Positions 1-8,601 of a stretch of DNA of 64,000 nucleotides are shown one piece after another. This DNA comes from Bacteroidota bacterium (GTDB lineage: Bacteria; Bacteroidota; Ignavibacteria; Kryptoniales; JAKASW01). A program made the position numbers and the translations under genes. Numbering within the stretch: position 1 is the stretch's first letter; every line of letters begins with the position of its first letter. The stretch lies in the NCBI GenBank assembly GCA_021845665.1, contig JAJZVO010000022.1, positions 1 through 64,000 of the forward strand, given 5' to 3'. The notes below the pieces were generated by a model. That model ran no database searches and was not told the origin of the DNA. It saw nothing but the letters and a program-made list of their open reading frames with translations.

Positions 1-557
1 TCTAGGTTGCCATATTTCCGAATCCAATAAAGTTTGGAATCGTTTCCTGGAATTCTTCCTTCAAAGCGACTCGTGCCAATTTGTTCAGCCACTGGGGAGA
101 TTCGATCACGAGCACGACGGCCCTCACCCAAACAGGCGCAAGCATCCAGCGGGTTCCAAACGGGAGATACTTCTATTTCTCAGCAGTGCCGGACTCGATG
201 TCATGTTTCATTCCTAGTGAGACAACAGTGAACACATTGACCGAGGGATATTACTTTCATTGCCTTTTGGAAAGCGATGGACCCGGCACCAGGCACGGCT
301 TTCAATGAAATCAAGGCGCAATTTCACGAAAGGGACGACTACGCCAATAAAGAATTTGATAGGATTGGGACGAGCGACTTGCGATGACGGACAGAGGAAA
401 GATGCACATCCCTTACGGAAAGCCCGATTCCACGAAGCGCGAAGACAGGGATGACGGGCCATTCCAGATTTGGAGTTATTTAGATCTGAAGAAAGGCCTT
501 GCATTCAGAGAGCAAGGATTTGGAGAATTCAAGCTGTATCGAACGGAGAATCTATGA
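1..557 (+). pseudogene. Decayed GWxTD-domain protein (C-terminal part, frameshifted)
   Basis: No single frame is open across this stretch, but parts of a GWxTD-domain protein can be read in two frames. From about 241 to 380 one frame reads FIAFWKAMDPAPGT, then NEIKAQFHERDDYANKEFD, matching the family pattern FW..rDP.PgT..NE....Y.R..yAN..F. From 384 to 557 the frame two bases on reads TDRGKMHIPYGKPD, then FQIWSYLD and GFGEFKLY, the usual TDRG-iyi-YG-PD, yEIW and GFG-y-L blocks at the C-terminus. The frame changes between 361 and 384, and the GW of GWxTD is not recognisable. Upstream (6-240) a third stretch is open without a clear match. The terminal TGA (555-557) overlaps the pdxA ATG as ATGA, which supports this as the original reading frame. 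GWxTD proteins are FCB-group proteins of unclear function. A sequencing error could give the same picture. Confidence 0.6.
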
Positions 558-1555
558 GTGTAATAGCAATAACTATCGGGGACTACAACGGCATCGGGCC
601 GGAAGTGGCCTTGAAAGCAGCGGCGAGTAGGTCGATCAGGGCAAATTGCACGCCGCTTCTTATCGGGCCTTACAAAGCGTTTGAGTTTTATGCAGACAAA
701 TACTCGTTGCGCAGGAAAATACTTAAGGTAGAGTCGCTGTCAGACGCGGTCGGCAGGAGTGAGATTACGATTCTCGATATTTGCCCGGACTTCAAGGAGA
801 AGATTAGGCCGGGAAAGCCGACAAAGGAGGCAGGCGGTTGGGCTGGCAAAGCGATCGAGCGTGCCGTGCAGCTTTGCGTTTCGGGTGACGCGGAGGCCAT
901 GGTAACCGCGCCGGTTTCGAAAGAGACGATGCGCCAGGCCGGCTACGATTTTCCCGGCCAGACAGAAATGGTGACGAAGCTTTCGGATTCTCAGGGCTCG
1001 ATAATGATCATGGTTTCGGGATTTGCGAGAATTGCGTTGGCGACGATACACATCCCGATTTCCGAAGTATCACGCTCCATCACGAAGGGCGGACTCGTCG
1101 AGAGACTTTCCGTCTTCAATGCCTCGATAAAGGACGACTTCGGCGTGAAGGCTCCAAAGATAGCGGTACTCGGTTTGAACCCGCACGCGGGGGAAAACGG
1201 TTACATAGGAAGCGAGGAGATTGAGACCATAAGGCCGGCAGTCGAGGAAATAAATTTGATGAAGATCGATGCAAGAGGTCCCTTCCCCGCGGATGCTTTT
1301 TTCGGAACATACAGAGACGGTATGTTCGACGGTATCTTTGCAATGTATCACGATCAGGGTTTGATCCCGCTCAAGATGAGGTCGTTCAGCACCGGAATAA
1401 ACTTCACTGCGGGGATCGACATAATCCGGACATCACCGGATCACGGGACGGCTTTCGACATCGCGGGAAAAGGGATAGCGAACCCTTCGAGCACAATCGA
1501 GGCAATAAAGCTGGCGCTCGATGTTTCAAAGAGCCGAAAGGCATCGAGAAGATAA
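554..1555 (+). CDS. pdxA: 4-hydroxythreonine-4-phosphate dehydrogenase PdxA
   Basis: Cytosolic NAD-dependent enzyme of the DXP-dependent vitamin B6 pathway; it oxidises 4-phosphooxy-threonine to the precursor that PdxJ condenses with deoxyxylulose phosphate. The open frame runs back to 470, but the ATG at 554 is chosen. It follows a GGAG site, and it places the three metal-ligand histidines at residues 166 (TIHIP), 211 (NPHAGENG) and 266 (YHDQGLIPLK), the same numbers as in E. coli PdxA. Length from this start is 333 aa, normal for the family. The ATG overlaps the stop of the decayed upstream gene by four bases. pdxJ is not in the window. Confidence 0.95.
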   Translation: MSVIAITIGDYNGIGPEVALKAAASRSIRANCTPLLIGPYKAFEFYADKYSLRRKILKVESLSDAVGRSEITILDICPDFKEKIRPGKPTKEAGGWAGKAIERAVQLCVSGDAEAMVTAPVSKETMRQAGYDFPGQTEMVTKLSDSQGSIMIMVSGFARIALATIHIPISEVSRSITKGGLVERLSVFNASIKDDFGVKAPKIAVLGLNPHAGENGYIGSEEIETIRPAVEEINLMKIDARGPFPADAFFGTYRDGMFDGIFAMYHDQGLIPLKMRSFSTGINFTAGIDIIRTSPDHGTAFDIAGKGIANPSSTIEAIKLALDVSKSRKASRR

Positions 1556-1580
1556 TCGAGGGCCTCCCACGAAAACGCTA

Positions 1581-2387
1581 ATGCACCATCAGGAAGAAGA
1601 TCTTTTTGAATTGCCGGCCGAACAGGTGCCTCCGTATACAGCTTCCGCAGAAATATACGATCACATGATGAAGGAAGTGAACTATCCCGGCTGGGCGAGG
1701 TATCTCACGCAGCTCATGAAAGCGGCAGGACTGGGCTCGCGCAGATCGAAGACAAAGGGAGAGAAGCTTTGCGAGTTCGGCTGCGGTACGGGGAATATCT
1801 GTCTTGTACTCTCAAGGCTCGGCTTCGAAGTCACGGGCGTCGACAGCTCGGGAGAGATGCTCCGGGTTGCAAAGGAGAAAGTTGCCAGGAGAGGGGCCAA
1901 CCTCCGGCTCGTCCTCAACAACATGGTCACCTATTCAGGTGAAGAGAGATTCGACCGCGCGGTCTGCGTCTACGACAGCATGAACTACATCTCGCCACAG
2001 GAGGCAGTGGGCCAATTTTTTCGCACCGTATTCGACAGCCTCAGACCTGGCGGAGTTTTCGTATTTGACGCCAGCCTAGAATCGAATTCCCTGAACGACG
2101 CTTCGCTTTTCGTACAAAGAGGGAGACATAAGGGTATTTATTATCACCGCAAATCGCATTATGATCCGAAGGAAAGGATACACACCACCTACGTCCGGCT
2201 GAAAAAAGACGGCAAGGTAGTCGAGGAAATCCACAGAGAGTACGTATACGATCTACATATCATAAGGAAGCTCTTCACCCGGGCCGGGTTCGAAGAAAGG
2301 TTCGCTGCCGGGGATTTCACTATGCTGGAGGCGAACAACAAGTCAGAAAGAGTCCACTTTGTATTGGTGAAACCATCACATGATTAA
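1581..2387 (+). CDS. Class I SAM-dependent methyltransferase
   Basis: Predicted soluble methyltransferase of 268 aa. Motif I (EFGCGTGN) is at about residues 65-72 and the acidic end of strand 2 (GVDSS) at about 86-90, the standard SAM-binding Rossmann signature. PGGVFVFD, typical of post-motif III, follows near 165. The substrate cannot be read from sequence. The ATG at 1581 is preferred over a frame that runs back into pdxA (1521), although no strong ribosome-binding site is visible. The 3' end overlaps the ftsE-like gene by eight bases, so the two are probably translated together. Confidence 0.8.
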   Translation: MHHQEEDLFELPAEQVPPYTASAEIYDHMMKEVNYPGWARYLTQLMKAAGLGSRRSKTKGEKLCEFGCGTGNICLVLSRLGFEVTGVDSSGEMLRVAKEKVARRGANLRLVLNNMVTYSGEERFDRAVCVYDSMNYISPQEAVGQFFRTVFDSLRPGGVFVFDASLESNSLNDASLFVQRGRHKGIYYHRKSHYDPKERIHTTYVRLKKDGKVVEEIHREYVYDLHIIRKLFTRAGFEERFAAGDFTMLEANNKSERVHFVLVKPSHD

Positions 2388-3048
2388 TTGCAAGAATGTT
2401 TCATTCGCATTTGACGATCACGTTATATTCACGGACGTCAACCTCTCGATTGAGAAGGGCGAGTTTGTCTATATAGTCGGTGAAACCGGCTGCGGAAAGA
2501 CCACTCTCATGAGATTGCTTTATATGGACGTCATGCCGACGTCCGGCGTCGTCAAAGTGGATACGTTTTCTTCCTCGCTGTTGAGGAAAAGAAAGTTGCA
2601 CCAGCTTAGGAGGAAGCTTGGGATAATATTCCAGGATTACAAGCTGCTGGACGACCGATGTGTGTACGAGAATATTACCTTTGCTCTTCAGGCGGTCGGT
2701 TTCTCGAGTCGCGACATGAAGATGCAAGCTATGCAAGCTTTGACGCAAGTCGGTCTCATCCACAGAAGAAATTCGCCGATCGGGGAACTATCGGGCGGAG
2801 AACAGCAACGGCTATCCATCGCCAGGGCGATATCGAAGGATCCTATAGCCATCTTTGCGGATGAGCCGACGGGCAACCTCGATCCGGCAACGTCTGCGGA
2901 CATTTTGACGCTCCTTAAGAAAATCAACTTAGGCGGGACGACTATTCTCCTTGCGACACACAATTACGAGCTTATCAGGAAGTTTCCGGCAAGGACGATC
3001 GCGATACGAAATTACAAATGCGAGGAGCTCGACCCTCTCTCACTCTGA
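2380..3048 (+). CDS. ftsE: FtsE-like ABC transporter ATP-binding protein
   Basis: 222-aa ABC ATPase with a complete nucleotide-binding set: Walker A GETGCGKT at residues 34-41, Q-loop near 85, signature LSGGEQQR at 137-144, Walker B AIFADEP near 157-163 and the H-loop ATHNYEL near 193. Length, start and the LLY-D---P--G pattern after Walker A match FtsE, the ATPase that with FtsX controls cell-wall hydrolases at the division septum. No ftsX lies beside it, because the next gene is on the other strand, so another MacB/LolD-type partner remains possible. The ATG overlaps the end of the methyltransferase gene. Confidence 0.8.
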   Translation: MINCKNVSFAFDDHVIFTDVNLSIEKGEFVYIVGETGCGKTTLMRLLYMDVMPTSGVVKVDTFSSSLLRKRKLHQLRRKLGIIFQDYKLLDDRCVYENITFALQAVGFSSRDMKMQAMQALTQVGLIHRRNSPIGELSGGEQQRLSIARAISKDPIAIFADEPTGNLDPATSADILTLLKKINLGGTTILLATHNYELIRKFPARTIAIRNYKCEELDPLSL

Positions 3049-3163
3049 CGCAGAAGAGACGCCCGGGGAAGTTGGAAAGCGGGAGTTACCGATTTCGACG
3101 GTACGTCGCGGCTCTTCAGGAATGATAGTGAGGTACCCGGGATGGACCGCGAGTAAAAGCGGT

Positions 3164-3412
3164 TCAATTCAAAACCAGCTCAACTCTTTTCACTTCTGCA
3201 ACCTTATGGAGCACTGCCCTTTCGACGCCTGCCCTTAGAGTCATCGGCCGAAGGGGACACACGGCACAGGATCCCAGGAATTTCACACGAAGAATGCCAT
3301 CCGGATCGAGCCGAACGTACTCCACGGCGCCATTGTCGATAGACAGGAAGCGGTTGGCTTCACCAAGGACTTCGTTGATCCTGGCGACGATATCGTCGGA
3401 GACACCAGTCAT
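3164..3412 (-). CDS. NifU-like C-terminal domain Fe-S protein
   Basis: Small 82-aa protein made of one NifU C-terminal (Nfu) domain. The family CxxC that binds a bridging Fe-S cluster is C49-A-V-C52, followed by the usual P--TL--G-E-A. Such stand-alone domains carry or transfer Fe-S clusters to apo-proteins. The gene starts four bases after the stop of the Mrp/NBP35 ATPase gene on the same strand, and Mrp proteins also carry Fe-S clusters, so a shared role in cluster delivery is a reasonable inference. Confidence 0.85.
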   Translation of the reverse strand: MTGVSDDIVARINEVLGEANRFLSIDNGAVEYVRLDPDGILRVKFLGSCAVCPLRPMTLRAGVERAVLHKVAEVKRVELVLN

Positions 3413-3416
3413 CTGT

Positions 3417-4505
3417 TCACATTTCTATTTCAATTTTAGGTTTGGCAGCTATCGACATATTTGAGATACTGATCTGCGCGGCCAATTTCCTGGCCACAGA
3501 TTGGATCAACTTCGCTTGCTCAGATTCGGGTTCGGTAAGCACGATCGGCCTTCCGGTATCGCCTCCGATCCTGATGGGGGTATATATCGGTATTTCGCCG
3601 AGGAAGGGGACACCGAAAGCCTCGGCAGTTTTCTTTCCGCCGCCGTGGCTGAAAATATCCTCCCTCTGGCCGCAATGCGAACAGACGAAGTAGCTCATAT
3701 TTTCCACAACGCCTGAGATGGGGACGTTCACTTTCTGGAACATCCTGACGCCGCGCCTGACATCGGCAAGCGACACGTCCTGTGGTGTTGTGACTATCAC
3801 CGCGCCGGTGAGCGGGATGGTCTGTACAAGTGTCAGCTGTACGTCGCCAGTACCCGGGGGGAGGTCGAAGATCATGTAGTCGAGTTCTCCCCAGATCACA
3901 TCGGTTAGGAACTGCTTCACGGCGCCGCTTGCCATCGGGCCACGCCAGATCATGGGAGTCTCGGTGTCGACGAGGAATCCGATCGACATCATTTTTATGC
4001 CGAACTTCTCAACCGGGCGGATCCTGAACCTGTTCTCATCCATTCGCTCGGTCTCAGGCTTATCCGTGACACCGAGCATCAGCGGAAGCGAAGGCCCATA
4101 GACATCCGCATCAACTATTCCAACTTTGGCCCCGTCTCTTGCGAGGGCGACGGCCAGGTTCACGGCTACCGTCGATTTTCCTACCCCGCCCTTTCCGCTC
4201 GCCACCGCAATCGTGTTCTTCACGCCCGGAAGGATCTGTTCCTTGATTTGGTTCGTTTGTCCAACGACCTGACTCGTCATCATGACATTGACGTCACCTT
4301 TGAAACCCAACCTCCTGACTTCTTCCACCGCCTGTCTCTTCATATCGTCTCTAACGGGACAAGCGGGGGTTGTCAGCTGAATCTCGATGTCCACTTTGTG
4401 GTCAGTCAACTGAACGTTCTTCACGAAGCCCAAAGATACGATGTCCTTGTGCAAATCGGGGTCTTTTATATTTGCGAGCGCTCCGATTATTTCATCTCTT
4501 GTCAT
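3417..4505 (-). CDS. Mrp/NBP35-family P-loop ATPase, Fe-S cluster carrier
   Basis: 362-aa ApbC/Mrp protein. Residues 1-85 form a MIP18 (DUF59) domain with a TPACP motif. The rest is a ParA-like NTPase with deviant Walker A GKGGVGKS at about residues 104-111, DADVYGPS just after it and the DLPPGTGD block. A C-terminal CSHCG supplies the CxxC that holds a bridging cluster at the dimer interface. Family role: ATP-dependent Fe-S cluster carrier in the cytosol. The ATG at 4505 is preferred over an in-frame TTG three bases earlier. It is co-directional with the NifU-like gene downstream. Confidence 0.92.
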   Translation of the reverse strand: MTRDEIIGALANIKDPDLHKDIVSLGFVKNVQLTDHKVDIEIQLTTPACPVRDDMKRQAVEEVRRLGFKGDVNVMMTSQVVGQTNQIKEQILPGVKNTIAVASGKGGVGKSTVAVNLAVALARDGAKVGIVDADVYGPSLPLMLGVTDKPETERMDENRFRIRPVEKFGIKMMSIGFLVDTETPMIWRGPMASGAVKQFLTDVIWGELDYMIFDLPPGTGDVQLTLVQTIPLTGAVIVTTPQDVSLADVRRGVRMFQKVNVPISGVVENMSYFVCSHCGQREDIFSHGGGKKTAEAFGVPFLGEIPIYTPIRIGGDTGRPIVLTEPESEQAKLIQSVARKLAAQISISNMSIAAKPKIEIEM

Positions 4506-4592
4506 CAAATATTCTCCAATCGTTCCTTTGGTTTGAAACTTTACAAATTTACCCTTCCCCTGTTACGATTACAAACCATGCGTTTGGAATGG

Positions 4593-5474
4593 TCAATCCG
4601 GGAACTTTCTGGTACTTCCCTGGGGTAGATTTATTTTCTGGATAGTATTTGTAAAGAGAGTATCAAGTTCGATCGTCCCCACGTAAGGAACAAATCCTAT
4701 CTGGCGCGATCTTACAATTATGTTGTCACGGGTCCTCGCATCTGAAGGGGCGGCGTAATCCAACTGGAATACGGTGAGCTTGAATTTTTTCGCCTCCGCG
4801 AGTAGCTCTGTCGATTGCCGATCCTCAAGGCTGTCGTTCCGAAGCCTGTAAGTGTCCGTCTGAAAATCATAATATCCCATAAGCCCTTCCACCGCAATAC
4901 CGTCGATGTAGTTCCCGATCCTCTGGATGATCGGGCGTACGCCATCGGCAATTATGTCGCCGTTGCCGACGGCGCGCCTCACCTGCCGGACAAGAGATAC
5001 CGCGCACGAGTCCATGCCAGGGTACTCATCCAGGGCGCCTGCAAAATCGATGAACACGCCGCAGAATCCTTTTCTCATGACTTCGGGTATTCGCTCCTGC
5101 GTGACAATTTTTGCCCAGTCCGGATTGCACAGATCGACGTAGTACCTATCGCGCCAATTGGGATCAGGTGAAAGCATCATCGAAGTGTCGACGAGGCTAA
5201 AGTAGCCTCTGTATGTTTCTACTTCGCCGACGTTGAGATAGGCTATCGGGATACACCCTTTGGATTTCAGCTTGGCGATATCGGCCGAATCATAATTGGC
5301 CGGGTCGAGCACAACCATATTAAACCCGGCAAGCTGGTCGATAGAACGATTCGCATAATAGACCACGGCATATGTCTCGACATCGCCGAGAGGTATGCTG
5401 CATAGAGACGCAGTCTTTACCTGTGCCAATGCAGGAAGCTGTATAAGCAGGAGAAAAAATGCCGTTCTCTTCAT
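4593..5474 (-). CDS. Secreted TM1410/GH114-like glycosidase family protein
   Basis: About 293 aa with an N-terminal signal peptide (MKRTAFFLLLIQLPALAQ). The mature part has the TIM-barrel pattern of the TM1410/GH114 (endo-alpha-1,4-polygalactosaminidase-like) family: VVLDPANYD near the start, the strand IAYLNVGEVE, DLCNPDW, and GVFIDFAGALDEYP. The acidic residues in those strands are candidates for the active site. Family members are secreted or surface hydrolases of galactosamine-containing polysaccharides, but most are uncharacterised. The ATG at 5474 is chosen because it gives a clean signal peptide; an in-frame TTG at 5504 overlaps the stop of the acyl-CoA dehydrogenase as TTGA. Confidence 0.7.
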   Translation of the reverse strand: MKRTAFFLLLIQLPALAQVKTASLCSIPLGDVETYAVVYYANRSIDQLAGFNMVVLDPANYDSADIAKLKSKGCIPIAYLNVGEVETYRGYFSLVDTSMMLSPDPNWRDRYYVDLCNPDWAKIVTQERIPEVMRKGFCGVFIDFAGALDEYPGMDSCAVSLVRQVRRAVGNGDIIADGVRPIIQRIGNYIDGIAVEGLMGYYDFQTDTYRLRNDSLEDRQSTELLAEAKKFKLTVFQLDYAAPSDARTRDNIIVRSRQIGFVPYVGTIELDTLFTNTIQKINLPQGSTRKFPD

Positions 5475-5500
5475 GAGACAGTGCAGATCCGTTCCATTGC

Positions 5501-6643
5501 TCAAATATCGAGTAAATTTCTTGAAATTACCATCTTTTGGATCTCACTGGTTCCCTCTCCTATTGTCAGAAGCTTGACATCCCTGTAAAACTTCTCGACG
5601 GGAAAGTCTTTGATAAAACCATAGCCGCCATGAATCTGGACAGCCTCTTCGGCGCATTTCACCGCTGTCTCGCTGGCAAAGTATTTGGCGGTGGCGGCGG
5701 AGAGATTTATATCTTTCCCGGAATCCTTTAGAAATGCGGCCTTGTAGGTCAGTAGTCTCGCAGCACTTATCCTGGTAGACATTTCAGAAATTTTCCACTG
5801 AATCGCTTGGAATTCTGAGAGAGTTTTTCCGAATTGCACGCGTTCGCAGGCATACTTCACACTTGCGTCAAGGGCTCCCTGTGCCAGGCCGACGGCAAGC
5901 GCAGCGATGCCGATTCGTCCCGAGTCAAGAACCTGCAGAGCCTGTGTAAACCCTTCCCCTTCAGAGCCGACCAGATTCTCTTTGTGTATTCTCAAGTTTT
6001 CAAGAATCAAGGTGGAAGTATCGCTGGCGCGCATACCGAGTTTATTTTCCTTATGCCCAACAGTGAAACCCGGTGTTCCTTTTTCAAAGACGAAGGCACT
6101 GATCCCCTTCTTCTTTCTCACTGGATCGGTCAATGCCATCACGACGATGATATCAGCCACCGAGCCGTGAGTAGTGAATTGTTTGCTTCCGTTCAACATG
6201 TAGTAGTCACCGTCTCGTATTGCAACGGTCCGCATTGAACCGGAGTCGCTTCCGCTTGAGGGTTCGGTTAGTCCCCATGCGCCGATCTTTCTACCCGAAG
6301 CCAGGTCGTGGAGATATCTCCGCTTGACGGCTTCTCCGGCGAAGTTGTATATATGTGCGGTACACAAGCCGTTATGGGCGGCCACCGAAAGTCCGATCGA
6401 TGGATCAACTCTGGAAATCTCTTCAACGATGGAGCAATAATCGACATAACTTAATGCGGCCCCGCCATACATTTCCGGTACGGTAACGCCGAGAAAGCCG
6501 AGGCTCCCCAGCTTACGCATCAACTCCAAAGGGAATTCCTGGGCCTCGTCGAATTTCATGACGACAGGCTTAATTTCGGTCTGTGCAAAATTCCGCGCCA
6601 GTTCGCGGACCTGTTCGTTCTCCTGCGTGAGTTTAAAGTCCAT
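5501..6643 (-). CDS. Acyl-CoA dehydrogenase (short-chain/butyryl type)
   Basis: 380-aa FAD enzyme catalysing the first, alpha-beta desaturating step of acyl-CoA oxidation, passing electrons to ETF. The family landmarks are present: GLTEPSSGSDSG (FAD and substrate loop), the QFGKTLSEFQAIQ segment, and the C-terminal IHGGYGFIKDFPVE followed by TIGEGTSEIQ. The glutamate of IGEGT (about residue 363) is the catalytic base position of short-chain and butyryl-CoA dehydrogenases. The start is a clear ATG. With meaB just upstream, a role in branched-chain amino-acid or fatty-acid breakdown is likely. Confidence 0.92.
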   Translation of the reverse strand: MDFKLTQENEQVRELARNFAQTEIKPVVMKFDEAQEFPLELMRKLGSLGFLGVTVPEMYGGAALSYVDYCSIVEEISRVDPSIGLSVAAHNGLCTAHIYNFAGEAVKRRYLHDLASGRKIGAWGLTEPSSGSDSGSMRTVAIRDGDYYMLNGSKQFTTHGSVADIIVVMALTDPVRKKKGISAFVFEKGTPGFTVGHKENKLGMRASDTSTLILENLRIHKENLVGSEGEGFTQALQVLDSGRIGIAALAVGLAQGALDASVKYACERVQFGKTLSEFQAIQWKISEMSTRISAARLLTYKAAFLKDSGKDINLSAATAKYFASETAVKCAEEAVQIHGGYGFIKDFPVEKFYRDVKLLTIGEGTSEIQKMVISRNLLDI

Positions 6644-6719
6644 GGGCCGATCCTCTTCTATTGAGACATCTCAAAGACTTTTTGTTCTTTGAAGGAGCTT
6701 CGCCTTTTGGGGAAAGCCC

Positions 6720-7676
6720 TCAGTCATTGACCAGTTCTTCGGCGAGCTGAATCGCGGACAACTTATTGGCTACTACGAGCTCAAGTTTATGATCCAGCTT
6801 CGAAAGACGGTCCTCCGTCCAGAATATCTTTTGCAAGTTTTCCCCGACAATATCAAGGACAATCCTTCTAAAGCGTTCTTTCCGTTTCGAAGCGAGCTTG
6901 CGAGTCTCGGTAAGGAAGCGGCGATGTTTATCGACTCCCCCGGCGACTTCATCGATACCCCTTCCTTCGCTTGCGACAGTCTTCACGACATAGGGAGTCC
7001 AGGTAATTCCGTCCACAGGCCGGCCAATGTCGCTGCGTGCAATTTGAAGCATTGTAAGCAATGCATTGCAGGACTGATCCACGCCGGGCCTGTCTGCTTT
7101 GTTGAGGACAAAGAGGTCGGCGATCTCCATCAGGCCGGCCTTCATAGCCTGGACCGAGTCTCCTGACTCGGGGGTAAGGACAACGATCGTGGTGTCAGCG
7201 GCCTCGACAATATCGAGTTCAGATTGTCCCACACCGACGGTCTCGAGAAAGACAAAATCATACCCTGCGGCATCGAGAACATCGGCCGCGAGCTGAGTGG
7301 TCTTGCTTAGTCCGCCAAGACTTCCTCTCGTAGCCATGCTGCGCACGAAAATCCCCGGGCGAGAACTCAGTTCCATCATCCTGACCCGATCTCCGAGCAA
7401 TGCGCCTCCCGTGAACGGGCTTGTCGGATCTACGGCAATAATGCCGACCCGGCTCCCCTTATCATTCAGATATTTCGCAAGCTTGCTGACGAGAGTACTC
7501 TTCCCCGCTCCCGGCGGGCCTGTAATCCCGACCCGGTATGCATTTCCAAGATGTGATTGTATTGAATTTAGTAACTCAAGGTGGTGCTCATCCTGGTTCT
7601 CCACAGAAGAGATGGCCTTTGCAACCGCGATCCTGTCGGCAGCGAAGAGTTTCCGGATGAGCTCAGTCTCAGGCAT
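6720..7676 (-). CDS. meaB: MeaB/ArgK-family GTPase, methylmalonyl-CoA mutase chaperone
   Basis: 318-aa G3E-type GTPase. Walker A GPPGAGKS is at residues 53-60, the metal-coordinating DPTSPFTGGALLGDR block follows, then ETVGVGQSE (switch/Walker B region) and the base-specificity motif NKAD. MeaB proteins gate adenosylcobalamin loading and protect methylmalonyl-CoA mutase. The mutase genes are not in this window. The gene overlaps the epimerase gene upstream by eight bases, and an acyl-CoA dehydrogenase follows, fitting propionyl/methylmalonyl-CoA metabolism. Confidence 0.93.
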   Translation of the reverse strand: MPETELIRKLFAADRIAVAKAISSVENQDEHHLELLNSIQSHLGNAYRVGITGPPGAGKSTLVSKLAKYLNDKGSRVGIIAVDPTSPFTGGALLGDRVRMMELSSRPGIFVRSMATRGSLGGLSKTTQLAADVLDAAGYDFVFLETVGVGQSELDIVEAADTTIVVLTPESGDSVQAMKAGLMEIADLFVLNKADRPGVDQSCNALLTMLQIARSDIGRPVDGITWTPYVVKTVASEGRGIDEVAGGVDKHRRFLTETRKLASKRKERFRRIVLDIVGENLQKIFWTEDRLSKLDHKLELVVANKLSAIQLAEELVND

Positions 7677-8601
7677 CGCCCTTGATCTTACGACTGAAGA
7701 AGTCCACGGTCAGTTTGATCCCTTCGTCGAGCCCGACCTTGGGCTCCCATCCGAGGATTTTCCTGGCTTTTGAATAATCGATGACACTTCTCAGCTGCTC
7801 GCCGGCTTTGGCGGGGCCATGCTTCTCTGGCGCCGAAGATCCGACGGCATTTCTCAACTTAGTGTAAAGGGCGTTGACATCGGTTTCCCTACCGGTACCG
7901 ATATTGAATATGTCCGATTTCGGATAGTCAAGTGCAAGGACATTTGCGCTCACTACGTCGCCGACGAAGGTATAGTCACGAGTTTGCCTGCCGTCTCCGT
8001 TTATGACAGGTTCTTCACCATTCAGAAGCTTGCTCGAGAAAATAGCGACAACTCCCGCCTCGCCATGCGGGTTCTGTCTCGGGCCATATACGTTCGCATA
8101 TCGCAGAACCACGTAGCCCATGGTATGCACGGCGTTGTAGAAGAACAAATATTTCTCGACGGCCAGTTTGGCAATTCCGTATGGAGAGAGCGGGCGGGTC
8201 GGATGATTTTCATCTGCCGGGAAATAATCCTGCTCGCCGTATATCGCTCCTCCCGTCGAAGAGAAGATCACTTTCTTAACGCCATGTTTGCGGCAGTTCT
8301 CGAGAAGATTCAGCGTGCCGGTCACATTAACGGTGGAATCGAAAACCGGATCGGCGACAGATTTTCTGACGTCCATTTGCGCCGCAAGATGATTCATGAC
8401 GTCAAACTTATTCTCTACGAATATCTTTTCAACTTTCGGATCGCGGATATCCATTTGGAAGGATTTCGCCTTCTGGCTGAGATTATCGAGAGATCCAGAG
8501 CTGAGGTCATCCAGGACGAACACTTCATGACCGGCGGCCAAATATGCATCGACAATGTTCGAACCAATAAATCCGGCTCCCCCGGTCACAAGAATTTTCA
8601 C
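7669..8601 (-). CDS. NAD-dependent sugar-nucleotide epimerase (GalE-like)
   Basis: 310-aa short-chain dehydrogenase of the extended (epimerase/dehydratase) type. The Rossmann GGAGFIGS is at the N-terminus, DDLSSG binds the NAD ribose, and the catalytic pair is Y-x-x-x-K in SPYGIAK, with the preceding SSTGGAIYGE. It most resembles UDP-glucose/UDP-N-acetylglucosamine 4-epimerases; the exact sugar cannot be assigned. It starts with GTG at 8601, overlapping the purD stop as GTGA. It may feed the polysaccharide locus at 24-40 kb. Confidence 0.85.
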   Translation of the reverse strand: MKILVTGGAGFIGSNIVDAYLAAGHEVFVLDDLSSGSLDNLSQKAKSFQMDIRDPKVEKIFVENKFDVMNHLAAQMDVRKSVADPVFDSTVNVTGTLNLLENCRKHGVKKVIFSSTGGAIYGEQDYFPADENHPTRPLSPYGIAKLAVEKYLFFYNAVHTMGYVVLRYANVYGPRQNPHGEAGVVAIFSSKLLNGEEPVINGDGRQTRDYTFVGDVVSANVLALDYPKSDIFNIGTGRETDVNALYTKLRNAVGSSAPEKHGPAKAGEQLRSVIDYSKARKILGWEPKVGLDEGIKLTVDFFSRKIKGDA

